From positions 62,001 to 126,000 of the forward strand of contig NZ_VFUZ01000015.1 in NCBI RefSeq assembly GCF_006658505.1: a stretch of 64,000 bases of DNA, in the 5' to 3' direction. Of this stretch, positions 27,007-35,924 are shown piece by piece. The DNA is from Mesorhizobium sp. B2-4-15. GTDB lineage: Bacteria; Pseudomonadota; Alphaproteobacteria; Rhizobiales; Rhizobiaceae. Numbering within the stretch: position 1 is the stretch's first letter; each line of letters starts with the position of its first letter. The position numbers were made by a program, and so were the translations under genes. Below the pieces are notes generated by a model. It ran no database searches. It worked only from the letters and a program-made list of their open reading frames with translations, and had not been told where the DNA came from.

Positions 27007-29459
27007 GCAGGGACTGGTGCGCTTGCATTGTCGGGCTTTTTATAGGGCGGCAGCCCCCTCGCCTCGCGCGAGAATTTGCGCTGTTCATGCCAGGGCCGGT
27101 ATGGCCTGTCGACGGCGAAGCTGACGGTTGGCGGGCCGATCGCCGATTGGCGGTCGAAGAAGACCGCGGCACTTCCTTTGCGAGCGAGTTGCCGTTTGGT
27201 GACGACGAGAACCAGCGGGTTATGGCAGGCGTCATAGCCAGTAGCGTCGTTGACGACGATCACGTCGGCGAAACCGCAGGCCTTCCAGGTATTCTTGCGG
27301 TCTTCGACATGCGCGACGATCGCTCCGGAAGGGTGCCTGGCGAGACAGACGCCGTCTGTGCAGTAGAACGGTGCTCCCGGCGGCAGATTTACGGCATCGG
27401 CAATGGTGAACTGCCCATCAGCCTTGTTGAACACCTCCGGCACGACGATGCTTTCGGATACCAATGCGCGTTTCCAGTTGTCGACGGTGAATTCGTTCGG
27501 GCGTGCCCGGCTGACGGCGAGTTCGCCACCGCCGATCGGCACCGCGACCAGCCGCGCGTCTTCCGAGATCAGCACATCCGGTGTGCGCGTATGCGACACC
27601 GTCAACAGGCCGGCAAGCGCGAACGGGAGTGCGGCGAGCCGCAGCCATGTCGTCGCCATCGTCGCGATAACCAGGGCGACCGTCACCAGCAGCACGGACT
27701 GCTGCGAAATCAGTCCGACCGCATCTACCGGAGAGCGTTCCGATATCCACGCAGATATTGCGATCATTGCCGTCAGGCCTTTGCCCATCAGGTAAAGGGA
27801 CGGCGCATCCAAGCCGAACGGCATCAGCAACGCGCTGGCGACGGCCAGGAACATCACGACCGATACGATCGGCATGACGGCCAGATTGGCGAACAGGCTG
27901 AGCGGCGATACACGCTGGAAATGCCAAATGGCAAACAGCGTCGTAGCGCTGCCGGCGATAATGGAGGTCATAGCCAATCCACCCGTCGTCAGCAGGAATT
28001 TTTGTGTCAGAAGCCCTGGCAGGGATAGCTTCGGCGACGGCGGCCTCGTTTTTCGCGCACGATAATCCGCCCAACCGGCATAGGCGCCAACCAGGGCGGC
28101 GGTCGCGGCGAACGACATCTGGAAGCTCGGTCCGACCACCTCATGCGGCGAGACCAGGATAACGGCGATCGCTGAGATCGCCAGGTTGCGCATGGTCAGT
28201 GCCGCGCGATCGAACAGAACCGCGATCAGCATCACCGCCAGCATGATGAAGCTGCGTTCGGCGGCAACGACGACGCCCGAAATGACGAGATAGGCAGCGA
28301 TCGAGAAGAGCGCTGCGGCGGCAGCGTATTTCTTCACCGGCCTTCGTGCGGAAAAATCTGGAAACAGCGCGAAGGCGCCGCGCAGCAGACCCATGACAGT
28401 GCCGGCGACCAGCGCCATGTGCAATCCGGAAATGGATATGATGTGATAGATGCCGGTGCGCCGCATCGCCTCGTTGATTTCGTCGGGAATGCCGGCGCGC
28501 ACACCGACGATCAGTGCCGCCGCGATCTCGCCCTCGGCGCCGCCGATGATACCTGTGATGCGGCCGGCGACGGATTGGCGGGCATTTTCCACCGCCGACG
28601 ACAGGCGAGCCGAAAGCAGCATGCCGTCGTCGGCTCTGACAATCCTGGGATTGCCGAGAAAAAACCCGCTGCCGCCGATGCCGGCGAAATAGCTGTCGAA
28701 GGAGAAATCATAGCTGTCCGGCCGCACCGGACCGGTCGGCGGCAAGAGTTTGGCATAGCCTGATATCAACGAGCCGGCGGTCAATTCCGGCGGTATCTTG
28801 CGTGCCGAAAGCCGGACCCTTTCCGGCATATAGCGCAGTTTCGGCCGGGCGGTGGACGTCACGTCAATGGTCAGCCGGATGCGGCCGGTCTCCATCCGAT
28901 CGAGCGAGACGACGCGACCCGTCACTTCAGTCGAAATCTCCGAGCCCAGCATTCGTGTTCCGGCCCGCCATGTTTCGACCTTCGCCGCGAGCAGGCCCAG
29001 CGCGCACAGCAGCATTGCCGTAAAACACAGGTGGGTTTTTGGCCGGGAACGCGAGGCAAGCGCACAGAGCGCCGTCAGTACGACGACTGCTACAGGCTTG
29101 GCAAAATCAGGCTCCGCCGCCAGCGAATAGTAGCCGATCGCTCCGGTGGCCAGACAGACCGGCACCAGCAGGAAGGCGATGCCCCGGTCAAGTTCCAGTT
29201 CCGCCGCCTTGGCCACGCCATGGCGCAGGCGAGGCAATGATGTCAGGCCGAATTGCCGGCGCACGCGCGCAATCCTGCCCGCGGCAGGCGGTGGATTTGG
29301 TGCAGGGATATCCGTCTGCAGCGGCCGGGTAGCGGGCGCGGGCACGAGGGATGTCGGCGATGGCAACGGGATAGCCGGAGGCGTTGCAAACAAGGACCGT
29401 TCGCTGACGCCAGCAACAGCGTCCTCGCCCCGATCCGAGCCCCGGCCTCGTCCAGCCAT
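27000..29459 (-). CDS. comEC: ComEC/Rec2-family membrane protein
   Basis: An 819-residue multi-pass protein related to the DNA-uptake channel ComEC. After a proline-rich N terminus and several hydrophobic segments with an OB-like periplasmic domain (about 150-310), the competence domain (about 330-600) is recognisable from RTGIYHIISISGLHMALVAG. The C-terminal part (about 620-819) occupies the place of the metallo-beta-lactamase domain, but no HxHxDH metal motif is present. A frame to 29813 exists, but it is antisense to gltX. ATG 29459 has AAGGGG ahead of it. Whether it functions in DNA uptake is unknown. Confidence 0.85.
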   Translation of the reverse strand: MAGRGRGSDRGEDAVAGVSERSLFATPPAIPLPSPTSLVPAPATRPLQTDIPAPNPPPAAGRIARVRRQFGLTSLPRLRHGVAKAAELELDRGIAFLLVPVCLATGAIGYYSLAAEPDFAKPVAVVVLTALCALASRSRPKTHLCFTAMLLCALGLLAAKVETWRAGTRMLGSEISTEVTGRVVSLDRMETGRIRLTIDVTSTARPKLRYMPERVRLSARKIPPELTAGSLISGYAKLLPPTGPVRPDSYDFSFDSYFAGIGGSGFFLGNPRIVRADDGMLLSARLSSAVENARQSVAGRITGIIGGAEGEIAAALIVGVRAGIPDEINEAMRRTGIYHIISISGLHMALVAGTVMGLLRGAFALFPDFSARRPVKKYAAAAALFSIAAYLVISGVVVAAERSFIMLAVMLIAVLFDRAALTMRNLAISAIAVILVSPHEVVGPSFQMSFAATAALVGAYAGWADYRARKTRPPSPKLSLPGLLTQKFLLTTGGLAMTSIIAGSATTLFAIWHFQRVSPLSLFANLAVMPIVSVVMFLAVASALLMPFGLDAPSLYLMGKGLTAMIAISAWISERSPVDAVGLISQQSVLLVTVALVIATMATTWLRLAALPFALAGLLTVSHTRTPDVLISEDARLVAVPIGGGELAVSRARPNEFTVDNWKRALVSESIVVPEVFNKADGQFTIADAVNLPPGAPFYCTDGVCLARHPSGAIVAHVEDRKNTWKACGFADVIVVNDATGYDACHNPLVLVVTKRQLARKGSAAVFFDRQSAIGPPTVSFAVDRPYRPWHEQRKFSREARGLPPYKKPDNASAPVPAQ

Positions 29460-29561
29460 CGGGTCTGCCCCTTGCACCCCTGACGCCCTATGGTACATGA
29501 ACCCGCGACGCGCGAAAGTCCGCGCAACCGAACCCCGCCTCAGATGGTTTCCGAGAGTTTC

Positions 29562-30986
29562 ATGTCCGACAAGGTCGTCACCCGTTTTGCCCCTTCGCCC
29601 ACCGGCTATCTGCACATCGGCGGCGCCCGCACGGCGTTGTTCAACTGGCTTTATGCCAAGCACACCGGCGGCACGATGCTGCTGCGCATCGAGGACACCG
29701 ATCGCGAGCGTTCGACCGATGCTGCGACGGCCGCCATCCTGGACGGACTCTCCTGGCTCGGTCTTGGCTGGGACGGCGACGCTGTCTCCCAATTCGAGCG
29801 CGCGCCGCGGCATCGCGAGGTGGCCGAGGAACTCGTGCGCCTAGGCAAGGCCTACCACAGCTACGAGACGCCTGCCGAGCTGGAGGCGATGCGCGAGGCA
29901 GCGCGTGCCAAGGGCCTGCCGCCACGCTACAACGGCCAGTGGCGCGATCGTGATCCATCCGAGGCGCCTCCGGGGGTCAAGGGCGCCATCCGCATCAAGG
30001 CGCCAACCGAGGGCGAGACGGTAGTTGACGACCGTGTCCAGGGCGAGGTGCGATTCCCCAACAAGGATCTCGACGATTTCATCATTCTGCGTTCGGACGG
30101 CAACCCGACCTACATGCACGCCGTCGTCGTCGACGACCACGACATGGGCGTTACGCATATCATTCGGGGCGACGACCACCTGACCAATGCGGCCCGCCAG
30201 ACGGTGATCTACAACGCCATGGGCTGGGAGGTGCCATCGATGTCGCACATCCCGCTGATCCACGGCGCCGACGGTGCCAAGCTGTCGAAGCGCCATGGCG
30301 CGCTCGGCGTCGAGGCCTATCGCGCCATGGGCTACCTGCCGGAGGCACTGCTCAACTACCTGGCGCGCCTCGGCTGGAGCCATGGCGACGACGAGATCAT
30401 GTCGATCAAGGATATGATCTCCTGGTTCGACATCGGCGACGTCAACAAAGGCGCCGCCCGTTTCGATTTCGCCAAGCTGGAGGCGCTGAACGGCGTCCAT
30501 ATGCGCCGCATGAGCGACGCGGAACTGTTCGACATCTTCATCGCCACCCTGCCCTATCTCCAGGGCGGCCCGGCGATGGCCGCGCGCCTCAACGAGCATA
30601 ACAAGGCGCAATTGCTGGCAGCCCTTCCGGGCCTGAAGGAGCGCGCCAAGACACTGGTAGAACTCGTCGATGGCGCCGCTTACCTGTTTGCGGAGCGGCC
30701 GCTGCCGGTCGACGAGAAGGCGGCGCTGCTGCTCAATGGCGATTCCCGCAAGATCCTGCGCGGCGCTCACGAAGCCTTGAATGCGCTTTCGGGCGACTGG
30801 ACGGCCGCCGCCGCGGAGGCCGCGATCCGCGACTATGCGCTGGCCGGAGGCCACAAGCTGGGCGCCGTGGCACAGCCCTTGCGCGCCGCCCTGACCGGCA
30901 AAAGCACCTCGCCTGGCGTGTTCGACGTGCTTGCCGTGCTGGGGCGTGAGGAAAGCCTGGGTCGCATATCGGATCAAATCGATTAG
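29562..30986 (+). CDS. gltX: Glutamate--tRNA ligase
   Basis: GltX charges tRNA-Glu (and in many alphaproteobacteria tRNA-Gln). The 474-residue class I synthetase has the HIGH-type motif in RFAPSPTGYLHIGGARTALF and the KMSKS-type motif in GAKLSKRHGAL. The start at 29562 (MSDKVVTRF) is the family start, with GAGAG ahead. ATGs at 29490 and 29544 are in frame but add non-conserved residues. Divergent from comEC. Confidence 0.96.
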   Translation: MSDKVVTRFAPSPTGYLHIGGARTALFNWLYAKHTGGTMLLRIEDTDRERSTDAATAAILDGLSWLGLGWDGDAVSQFERAPRHREVAEELVRLGKAYHSYETPAELEAMREAARAKGLPPRYNGQWRDRDPSEAPPGVKGAIRIKAPTEGETVVDDRVQGEVRFPNKDLDDFIILRSDGNPTYMHAVVVDDHDMGVTHIIRGDDHLTNAARQTVIYNAMGWEVPSMSHIPLIHGADGAKLSKRHGALGVEAYRAMGYLPEALLNYLARLGWSHGDDEIMSIKDMISWFDIGDVNKGAARFDFAKLEALNGVHMRRMSDAELFDIFIATLPYLQGGPAMAARLNEHNKAQLLAALPGLKERAKTLVELVDGAAYLFAERPLPVDEKAALLLNGDSRKILRGAHEALNALSGDWTAAAAEAAIRDYALAGGHKLGAVAQPLRAALTGKSTSPGVFDVLAVLGREESLGRISDQID

Positions 30987-31170
30987 GAGCAAACTGGCCC
31001 AAAAAGATTGGCATTGAAAGGCGGGTTTCGCAGTGCAACATTAGGCCTTGGCCCAATCTGGCACGCACCTCCTAAAATGCGGTGGCGAATACGCGCATTG
31101 CAGTGATTTCGACGTGTCGCTTCGCAGAAATTTGCCTTTGCCGGCATGAGGAAACAAGAAGGAGTTTGCA

Positions 31171-32499
31171 ATGACCGAAGCTGCGACAAAACTGGAATTT
31201 GGCGGCAAGACCCAGGAGGCCACGGCCAAGCTGGAGCTCGGCGGCAAGACTCATGAGTTCAAAGTGCGAAGTGGCTCCGTCGGGCCAGATGTCATCGACA
31301 TTGCCACACTTTACAGCACCACCGGCGCCTTCACCTACGATCCCGGCTTCACCTCGACCGCGAGCTGCGAATCGGAGATCACCTTCATCGACGGCGATGC
31401 GGGCATTCTCCTGCATCGCGGCTACCCGATCGACCAGTTGGCGGAACACGGCGACTTCCTCGAGGTCTGCTACCTCCTGCTCTACGGCGAACTCCCCACC
31501 AAGGCGCAGAAGGACGATTTCGATTACCGCGTGACGCGCCACACAATGGTGCACGAGCAGATGTCGCGCTTCTTCACCGGCTTCCGCCGCGACGCGCACC
31601 CGATGGCGGTGATGTGCGGCGTGGTCGGTGCGCTGTCGGCTTTCTATCACGACTCCACCGACATCTCCGACCCGTACCAGCGCATGGTCGCTTCCATGCG
31701 GCTGATCGCCAAGATGCCGACGATCGCGGCCATGGCCTACAAGTATCACATCGGCCAGCCCTTCATTTACCCGAAAAATGATCTCGGTTTCGCGGCAAAC
31801 TTCCTGCATATGTGCTTCGCAGTGCCTTGCGAGGAGTACAAGATCAACCCGGTGCTGGCCCGCGCCATGGAGCGCATCTTCATCCTGCACGCCGATCACG
31901 AGCAGAACGCCTCGACCTCCACGGTTCGCCTCGCCGGCTCTTCGGGCGCCAACCCGTTTGCGTGCATCGCCGCCGGCATTGCCTGCCTGTGGGGCCCGGC
32001 GCATGGCGGCGCCAATGAAGCGGCGCTCAACATGCTGGGCGAGATCGGCCATGTCGATCACATCCCGGAGTTCATCGCCCGCGCCAAGGACAAGAACGAC
32101 CCGTTCCGGCTGATGGGCTTCGGCCACCGCGTCTACAAGAACTACGATCCGCGCGCCAAGATCATGCAGAAAACGGCGCACGAGGTTCTGGGCGAGCTCG
32201 GCATCAAGGACGATCCGCTGCTCGACATCGCCATGGAACTGGAAAAGATCGCGCTGACCGATCCTTATTTCATCGAGAAGAAGCTCTACCCGAATGTCGA
32301 CTTCTATTCCGGCATCACGCTAAAGGCGCTGGGCTTCCCCACCACCATGTTCACGGTGCTGTTCGCCGTCGCCCGCACTGTCGGCTGGATCGCGCAGTGG
32401 AAAGAGATGATCGAGGATCCGCGCCAGAAGATCGGCCGCCCGCGCCAGCTCTATACTGGCGCGCCGGAGCGCGATTACGTGCCGATCGCCAAGCGGTGA
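31171..32499 (+). CDS. gltA: Citrate synthase
   Basis: GltA condenses oxaloacetate and acetyl-CoA, entry to the TCA cycle. The 442-residue protein has the hexameric Gram-negative type motifs: GSSGANPFACIAAGIACLWGP with the following GGANEA, MGFGHRVYKNYDPR and LYPNVDFYSG with the catalytic aspartate. It is about 13 residues longer than the rhizobial form I recall (429): residues 4-16 (AATKLEFGGKTQE region) are repeated as residues 17-29 (ATAKLELGGKTHE region). The start follows AAGGAG at ideal spacing. Ends in a heptanucleotide hairpin array. Confidence 0.96.
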   Translation: MTEAATKLEFGGKTQEATAKLELGGKTHEFKVRSGSVGPDVIDIATLYSTTGAFTYDPGFTSTASCESEITFIDGDAGILLHRGYPIDQLAEHGDFLEVCYLLLYGELPTKAQKDDFDYRVTRHTMVHEQMSRFFTGFRRDAHPMAVMCGVVGALSAFYHDSTDISDPYQRMVASMRLIAKMPTIAAMAYKYHIGQPFIYPKNDLGFAANFLHMCFAVPCEEYKINPVLARAMERIFILHADHEQNASTSTVRLAGSSGANPFACIAAGIACLWGPAHGGANEAALNMLGEIGHVDHIPEFIARAKDKNDPFRLMGFGHRVYKNYDPRAKIMQKTAHEVLGELGIKDDPLLDIAMELEKIALTDPYFIEKKLYPNVDFYSGITLKALGFPTTMFTVLFAVARTVGWIAQWKEMIEDPRQKIGRPRQLYTGAPERDYVPIAKR

Positions 32500-32512
32500 A
32501 TTCGGGCAGTTG

Positions 32513-32570
32513 GTAGTCAGTAGTCAGTAGTGAAGAATCGTCATTCCTTTCACTACTCACTACTCACTCA
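32513..32570. repeat. Heptanucleotide hairpin array between gltA and lpxB
   Basis: The plus strand has TAGTCAG repeated twice then TAGTGAA, a 12-base loop, and TTCACTACT followed by further CACTACT-type units. The inner arms AGTAGTGAA/TTCACTACT form a perfect 9-base stem. The lpxB stop codon (32568-32570) belongs to the last unit. As at 6534-6592, it occupies the gap between convergent genes and probably terminates both transcripts. The unit type (core AGTAG, period seven) is the same at both places. Confidence 0.7.
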
Positions 32571-33731
32571 CTTGACATACCGCATCACGACAGCCGCCGC
32601 GATTTCGCCGGACGGCCTGTCCGTCGCCATGCGCCGTGCGATCTCGGCAAACCCGTCTTTCTGCCAGGCGCGGATGCCGGTGTCGGTCAACAACCCTTCC
32701 AACTGGCGCGCCAGATTGTTCGGTTTGACGTACTCGTTGTAGAACTCCGGGATCAGCGCGCGATCCGAGATCAGGTTGGGCAGCAGCGCCGACCAGACGG
32801 TAACGAGATACGGCGCGACGACGCGCGCGACAGGGTCGAGGCGGTAGCAGGAGACCATCGGCACACCGGACAATGCCAGTTCCAGGGAGACCGTGCCGGA
32901 CGCGATCAACGCCGCGTCGGCTTTGCCGAAGGCCTGCCATTTACGCTCGGGCTCCAGGATGATCTCGGGTTTCTCATCCCAGCGCGTGACAGCGGACCGG
33001 ACGGTGTCCGCGACATGAGGCACCGTCGGCAACATCAGCCGAAGGCGGTGTCCGCGCGCCCGCAGCATCGACACGGTCTCGCCAAACGGCTCCAGCAGTC
33101 GCCGCACCTCGCCGCGCCGCGAGCCGGGCAGGACAAGCAGCGTCTTCACGCGGTCCGGCGAAAGGTCGCGCGGCTGCCCCTGAGCCTTTGCCGCCGAGAG
33201 CACACCCGCATCATGGGTCAGACGGTGCCCGACATAGGTGCCGGGCGGGCCGTCAAGTCTCGCGAGCTCCTTCACTTCGAACGGCAGGATGCACAGGATA
33301 TGATCGACATAGGGCTTCATCGCCATCGCCCTGCCCGGCCGCCATGCCCAGACGCTCGGGCAGACATAGTGGACGATCGGGATCGATGGGTTGGCCGCAC
33401 GCACCTTCCTGGCGACGCGCAACGAAAAGTCCGGGCTGTCGATGGTGATCAGGCAGTCGGGCTTGGCGTCGGCGATCATCCCGGCCATCTGGCCGATCCG
33501 CTGCATCAGGCGCGGCAGATCGCGCAGGACGGCACTGAAACCCATCAGCGCGACCTCGCCGGCATCGAAGGGCGAAACCAGCCCTAGCCTCTGCAGATGG
33601 CGGCCGCCGAGGCCGACGAGTTGCACCTCGCGGCCTGTCGACGCCTTCAGCGAACGCACGATGTCGGCGCCCAGGAGATCGCCGGATTCTTCACCGGCCA
33701 CGATTGCAATCTTCAGCGCCTTGTCAGCCAT
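32568..33731 (-). CDS. lpxB: Lipid-A-disaccharide synthase
   Basis: LpxB joins UDP-diacylglucosamine and lipid X into the lipid A disaccharide at the inner membrane. The 387-residue GT19-type protein begins KIAIVAGEESGDLLGADIV and includes GVGG-like LVGLGGRHLQRLGL, then LITIDSPDFSLRVA, HYVCPSVWAWRPGRA and FEVKELARLDGPPGTYVGH, then LLVLPGSRRGEVRRL. The start at 33731 (MADKALK) overlaps the end of lpxI by eight bases. The frame to 33791 is non-conserved. Last gene of the long minus-strand run. Confidence 0.95.
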   Translation of the reverse strand: MADKALKIAIVAGEESGDLLGADIVRSLKASTGREVQLVGLGGRHLQRLGLVSPFDAGEVALMGFSAVLRDLPRLMQRIGQMAGMIADAKPDCLITIDSPDFSLRVARKVRAANPSIPIVHYVCPSVWAWRPGRAMAMKPYVDHILCILPFEVKELARLDGPPGTYVGHRLTHDAGVLSAAKAQGQPRDLSPDRVKTLLVLPGSRRGEVRRLLEPFGETVSMLRARGHRLRLMLPTVPHVADTVRSAVTRWDEKPEIILEPERKWQAFGKADAALIASGTVSLELALSGVPMVSCYRLDPVARVVAPYLVTVWSALLPNLISDRALIPEFYNEYVKPNNLARQLEGLLTDTGIRAWQKDGFAEIARRMATDRPSGEIAAAVVMRYVK

Positions 33732-34620
33732 GTGGCGGCTCCGTTGCTGGCAGGCCGACAATGAACAGGCCGAGCGCGTTCGCGCGCGCAAGCGTCACCG
33801 GTCCTTCGAGGACGAGCGATCGTCCGGCCTCGACCGCAATGCCGGCAAGTCCCGCCGCATGCGCCGCCTCGACCGTCTGTGGTCCGATCGACGGCAGGTC
33901 GGCGCGCAGTTCCTGGCCAGGTTTGGCACACTTGACCAGAACCCCACGGGTCTTGCCGGCAAGCCGGCCGTGGCGGCGCAGCTCTCGTGTTCTTTCGAGC
34001 AGGCCGTGCGTACCTTCGATGCCTTCGAGCGCAATCGCCCGGCCACCGACAGCAATCGCCGCCTGGCCGATATCGAGCGCCCCGATGGCCTTGGCTGCCT
34101 GCCTCGCCGCTTCGATGTCGCGCCAGTCCGATTGCTTCGGTGCCGTCGCGGTCAGCGTGCCTTCGCCGGCGGCGAGCTCGGGAACGACCTGATGCGCGCC
34201 GATCACCTTGATGCCCCGCTTTTCCAGACCGCGTGTCACGACCTTCAGCAGGCCGTCATCGCCACGCGCCAGCGCCATGATCACCGACGGCACAATCGCC
34301 AGCAAGCCAAGGCTCAGGCGAATCTTGGCCAATTGCGGCCTGCGTTTGATCTCGCCGGCCAGAACCAGATGCGTGATTCCATACCGCTTCAGCGTCGGCA
34401 CCAACGAACCGATCTGCTCCAGGGCCAGGCTGTCGTGCTCGTAACGGCGCAGGTCCTGCTGGCGATCGGCTTCGCCCTCCATCAACAGGACGAAAGGCGG
34501 ATAACCGTGTGTGGCCAAGCCTCGAGCGACTTCGACCGGAAGACTGCCGCCACCGGCGATGATGCCAACCCTGGCATCAGGCGGCAGATCCAGACCGCTT
34601 GCCGCTGTCTTAGTCTTCAT
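33724..34620 (-). CDS. lpxI: UDP-2,3-diacylglucosamine pyrophosphatase LpxI
   Basis: LpxI hydrolyses UDP-2,3-diacylglucosamine to lipid X and is the alphaproteobacterial replacement for LpxH. The 298-residue protein has the DUF1009/LpxI pattern: RVGIIAGGGSLPVEVARGL, the KRYGITHLVLAGEIKRRPQL segment, and the C-terminal PSIGPQTVEAAHAAGLAGIAVEAG. It overlaps the lpxA end by 11 bases and the lpxB start by 8, showing tight coupling. Several adjacent ATGs (34620-34629) could serve as start. Confidence 0.93.
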   Translation of the reverse strand: MKTKTAASGLDLPPDARVGIIAGGGSLPVEVARGLATHGYPPFVLLMEGEADRQQDLRRYEHDSLALEQIGSLVPTLKRYGITHLVLAGEIKRRPQLAKIRLSLGLLAIVPSVIMALARGDDGLLKVVTRGLEKRGIKVIGAHQVVPELAAGEGTLTATAPKQSDWRDIEAARQAAKAIGALDIGQAAIAVGGRAIALEGIEGTHGLLERTRELRRHGRLAGKTRGVLVKCAKPGQELRADLPSIGPQTVEAAHAAGLAGIAVEAGRSLVLEGPVTLARANALGLFIVGLPATEPPHG

Positions 34621-35443
34621 CATCGGCATCGTCGCCATCGCCGCCCTTGAGCGATGGCACCGCATAGTGCCGCTTGCCGCGACTGGTGATGAAATCGATG
34701 ATCTTCATCGCGGTTGGGGACGAAGCGAACTCCGCTTTGGCGAACTCGATGTTTTCGCCAACGGTGCGGGAACGGTCGAAGATCGTCTTGTAGGCTTTCC
34801 GCAGCAAATGGATTTCGGACCTTGGCAGGCCGGAACGCTTCAGGCCGATAATGTTGAGGCCCCGCAGGCTGGCGCGGTTACCAACGGCGATGGCGTAAGG
34901 AATGACATCGCCCACGATCGCGGAGCAACCGCCCAGAAACGCGTTGTCGCCAACGCGCACGAACTGATGAACGGCGGTCAGGCCGCCAATATAGACATTG
35001 TTGCCGATTTCGCAGTGGCCGCCCAGCGTCGCCCCATTGGCGAAGGTGGCGTTGTTGCCGACCACGCAATCATGGGCGATATGGGCGTAGGCGAGGAAAT
35101 TGCCGTTGTCGCCCACCGTCGTTTCGCCGCGGCTGGTGTCGGTGCCGACATGCATGGTGACGCCTTCGCGGATGGTGCAGTTCGCGCCGATGACCAGTGT
35201 GGTGCGTCCGCCCTTGTGCTTGGTGTTCTGCGGCGGCCCACCCAGTATCGCCATCGGGTAGACCTTGGTCGAGGCACCGATGGTGGTCGCGCCCATCACC
35301 GAGACATGACCGGCCAGTTCGACACCGTCGCCGATCACGGCATCGGCGCTGATATGACAAAACGGCCCTATACGAACATCCTGGCCAATCTGGGCGCCTT
35401 CTTCCACGACGGAGGAAGGATGGATTGAAGTCTTGATTTTCAT
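34610..35443 (-). CDS. lpxA: Acyl-ACP--UDP-N-acetylglucosamine O-acyltransferase
   Basis: LpxA adds the first 3-hydroxyacyl chain to UDP-GlcNAc in lipid A synthesis. The 277-residue protein is a left-handed beta helix with hexapeptide repeats (IHPSSVVEEGAQIG, then VRIGPFCHISADAVIGDGVEL and so on). The catalytic histidine lies in VTAVHQFVRVG-type sequence (LTAVHQFVRVG). The C terminus has an unusual acidic tail (DGDDADDED). The ATG at 35443 has GAG six bases ahead. A GTG at 35449 is possible. Confidence 0.95.
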   Translation of the reverse strand: MKIKTSIHPSSVVEEGAQIGQDVRIGPFCHISADAVIGDGVELAGHVSVMGATTIGASTKVYPMAILGGPPQNTKHKGGRTTLVIGANCTIREGVTMHVGTDTSRGETTVGDNGNFLAYAHIAHDCVVGNNATFANGATLGGHCEIGNNVYIGGLTAVHQFVRVGDNAFLGGCSAIVGDVIPYAIAVGNRASLRGLNIIGLKRSGLPRSEIHLLRKAYKTIFDRSRTVGENIEFAKAEFASSPTAMKIIDFITSRGKRHYAVPSLKGGDGDDADDED

Positions 35444-35456
35444 AAGCACTCGATCG

Positions 35457-35924
35457 TCAGTCGCCGGTGACCATCATGGCTGAAATCTCGGCCTCGGCCG
35501 CCTTGGTGCCCTCGACCATGGCTTCGCAGGCGAATTTGAGCAGGTTGCCGCGCTTTTTGATTTTCTTGACGTGGATCTTCAACTGGTCGCCGGGAACGAC
35601 CGGTTTGCGGAATTTGGCGTTGTCGATGGTCAGGAAATAGACCAGCGATGGCTTCGATGCCCCAAGGCTGCGGATGCAGATGGCGCCGGCCGTCTGCGCC
35701 ATTGCCTCGACGATCAGCACGCCCGGCATCACCGGCTGCTCGGGGAAATGGCCTTGAAAATGCGGCTCGTTGATGGTGACGTTCTTGATGCCAATGGCGG
35801 ATTCATCGCCATCGATGTCAACAATACGGTCGATCATCAGGAATGGATAACGATGCGGCAGAAGCTTCATCAGCCCCATTATGTCGACCGCTTCCAGCGT
35901 CGTCGCCGCCACCATGTCAGCCAT
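35457..35924 (-). CDS. fabZ: 3-hydroxyacyl-ACP dehydratase FabZ
   Basis: FabZ dehydrates 3-hydroxyacyl-ACP in fatty acid elongation. The 155-residue hotdog-fold protein has LLPHRYPFLMIDR, the catalytic histidine in FQGHFPEQPVMPGV and the glutamate in LIVEAMAQTAG. The start overlaps the lpxD stop by eight bases, and the stop is 13 bases before lpxA. It competes with LpxA and LpxD for 3-hydroxyacyl-ACP, which explains the conserved clustering. Confidence 0.96.
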   Translation of the reverse strand: MADMVAATTLEAVDIMGLMKLLPHRYPFLMIDRIVDIDGDESAIGIKNVTINEPHFQGHFPEQPVMPGVLIVEAMAQTAGAICIRSLGASKPSLVYFLTIDNAKFRKPVVPGDQLKIHVKKIKKRGNLLKFACEAMVEGTKAAEAEISAMMVTGD

